Shown here in pieces: positions 63,196 through 64,000 of a stretch of 64,000 bases of DNA (positions within the stretch are counted from its first letter, which is position 1; every line of letters begins with the position of its first letter). The position numbers were made by a program, and so were the translations under genes. The stretch is from Paracoccus sediminis (GTDB lineage: Bacteria; Pseudomonadota; Alphaproteobacteria; Rhodobacterales; Rhodobacteraceae): positions 372,001-436,000 of the forward strand of contig NZ_FZNM01000002.1 of NCBI RefSeq assembly GCF_900188295.1, in the 5' to 3' direction. A model generated the notes under the pieces. The model saw only the letters and a program-made list of their open reading frames with translations, was not told where the DNA came from and did not search any database.

Positions 63196-64000
63196 GGCCC
63201 AGCCGAGGCCCAGTCCGCCGGAATTTGCGGGATCGCCCCGACCAGGGCCTGGGTCTGGGCGTGCCGGGGCGCGGCGATGATGCGGCCGGACGGGCCTTCC
63301 TCGACGATGCGGCCTGCCTGCATGACCAGGATGCGGTCGGTGACGCCGCGCACCACGGACAGGTCGTGGCTGATGAACAGATAGGACAGGCTGTGATCGG
63401 CTTGCAGCCGGGCCAGAAGGTCAAGCACCCGCGCCGGGACGCGGATATCCAGGGCGCTCACGGCCTCGTCCAGGACGATCAGGGCGGGACGGATGATGAG
63501 GGCGCGGGCGATGGCAAGCCGCTGGCGCTGCCCGCCGGAAAATTCGTGGATGAACCTGCGCATGTCGGCGGCGTTCATGCCCACCTCGGCCAGGGCAAGG
63601 GCCACACGGTCGCGCCAGTCGCGCGGGCGGCCCGTCAGGGGAAACGGTTCGGCCAGCAGCCGGTCCACCCGCCAGCGGGGATCGAAGCTGCCGAAGGGAT
63701 CCTGGAACACCGCCTGCATCCGTGCCCGCAGGGCGCGCGGCATCCGGCGGCCTGCCGTCACCTCGTGCCCGTCCAGCCGGATCCGCCCGCCTTGCAAGGG
63801 ATCCAGCCCCAGGATCGCGCAGGCCAGCGTGGATTTCCCGCAGCCCGATTCCCCGACCAGCCCGACGCTTTCGCCCCGCCCGATGGTCAGGCTGACCCCG
63901 TCCAGCGCGCGTAGGGTGCCGTTGTCCAGACGGTAATCGCGAAGGCATTCATGACCTGAACCAGCGGCTATGTCGCACGGGGCGGCCTGCGGGCAGGGAC
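63192..64000 (-). CDS. Peptide-type ABC transporter ATP-binding protein, C-terminal part (partial)
   Basis: The frame is open to the right edge (last full codon at 63998), about 268 codons in view. The nucleotide-binding domain shows Walker A GESGCGKST, signature FSGGQRQRLAIARAL and Walker B LIVLDEAVSALD, all of the Dpp/Opp/Yej class. The residues upstream (PCPQAAPCD ... SGHECLRDYRL) look like the Cys-containing C-terminal tail of a preceding peptide ABC ATPase, so this is probably the second half of a fused two-domain ATPase such as YejF. It is convergent with fnr; the stops overlap. Confidence 0.87.
   Translation of the reverse strand, partial: PCPQAAPCDIAAGSGHECLRDYRLDNGTLRALDGVSLTIGRGESVGLVGESGCGKSTLACAILGLDPLQGGRIRLDGHEVTAGRRMPRALRARMQAVFQDPFGSFDPRWRVDRLLAEPFPLTGRPRDWRDRVALALAEVGMNAADMRRFIHEFSGGQRQRLAIARALIIRPALIVLDEAVSALDIRVPARVLDLLARLQADHSLSYLFISHDLSVVRGVTDRILVMQAGRIVEEGPSGRIIAAPRHAQTQALVGAIPQIPADWASAGP

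Overview
The window is about 64 kb of high-GC, gene-dense chromosome from an alphaproteobacterium of the Rhodobacterales, most like Paracoccus and relatives. This rests on several features: an FnrL/FnrP-type FNR protein, a C-terminally extended ribosomal protein S6, a DUF4167 protein, a Bmt-type betaine-homocysteine methyltransferase, the PA0069-type radical SAM gene behind a GTTC-N7-GTTC LexA box, and a linked urea transporter and urease cluster. Genes are packed tightly, with many 4-nt ATGA or GTGA overlaps. I saw no rRNA, tRNA, CRISPR array, IS element or prophage.

Layout. 1-6.3 kb: glycogen metabolism (glgC 3' end, glgA, glgX, glgP). 6.3-10 kb: an osmoprotectant ABC importer in YehZYXW order, on the minus strand. 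10-12.4 kb: a ygiB/ygiC-like pair and a DUF305 protein. 12.4-14.7 kb: two overlapping Lrp/AsnC regulators divergent from ilvC. 14.7-18.2 kb: a YghU-type GST, an SOS-boxed radical SAM gene, DUF983, bmt. 18.2-19.7 kb: rpsF-rpsR-rplI. 19.8-24.5 kb: agmatinase, a membrane Mrr-like nuclease, prfA-prmC, DUF4167. 24.5-32.3 kb: the envelope cluster lptF-lptG-lptD-surA-pdxA-rsmA. 32.4-35.9 kb: pepA and holC, with a frameshifted HEPN-type gene between them. 35.9-47.2 kb: ureDA-(59-aa peptide)-BCEFG followed by urtABCDE, so urea uptake and hydrolysis are co-directional. 47.3-49.7 kb: OlsB-like acyltransferase, AI-2E-family permease, ndk. 49.8-51.1 kb: a strikingly AT-rich single-gene island encoding an ORC/Cdc6-like AAA+ ATPase. 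51.2-53.9 kb: fabD-fabG-acpP and dps. 53.9-58.3 kb: a sulfotransferase divergent from a GT14 glycosyltransferase, a HIT protein, an ABC ATPase and two small zinc-ribbon proteins. 58.4-64 kb: polA, a CDF metal transporter, a hemN C-terminal remnant, fnr, and a peptide-type ABC ATPase cut by the window edge.

The parts most worth attention are the two accessory insertions in otherwise conserved housekeeping contexts: the HEPN gene carrying an RX4H motif in a shifted frame, and the AAA+ ATPase island. Also notable are an unlisted HupE-like 59-aa gene inside the urease operon, an FNR box lying exactly on the fnr start codon, a hemN remnant beside fnr, and several candidate operators (LexA, Lrp/AsnC, the urtA upstream repeats).
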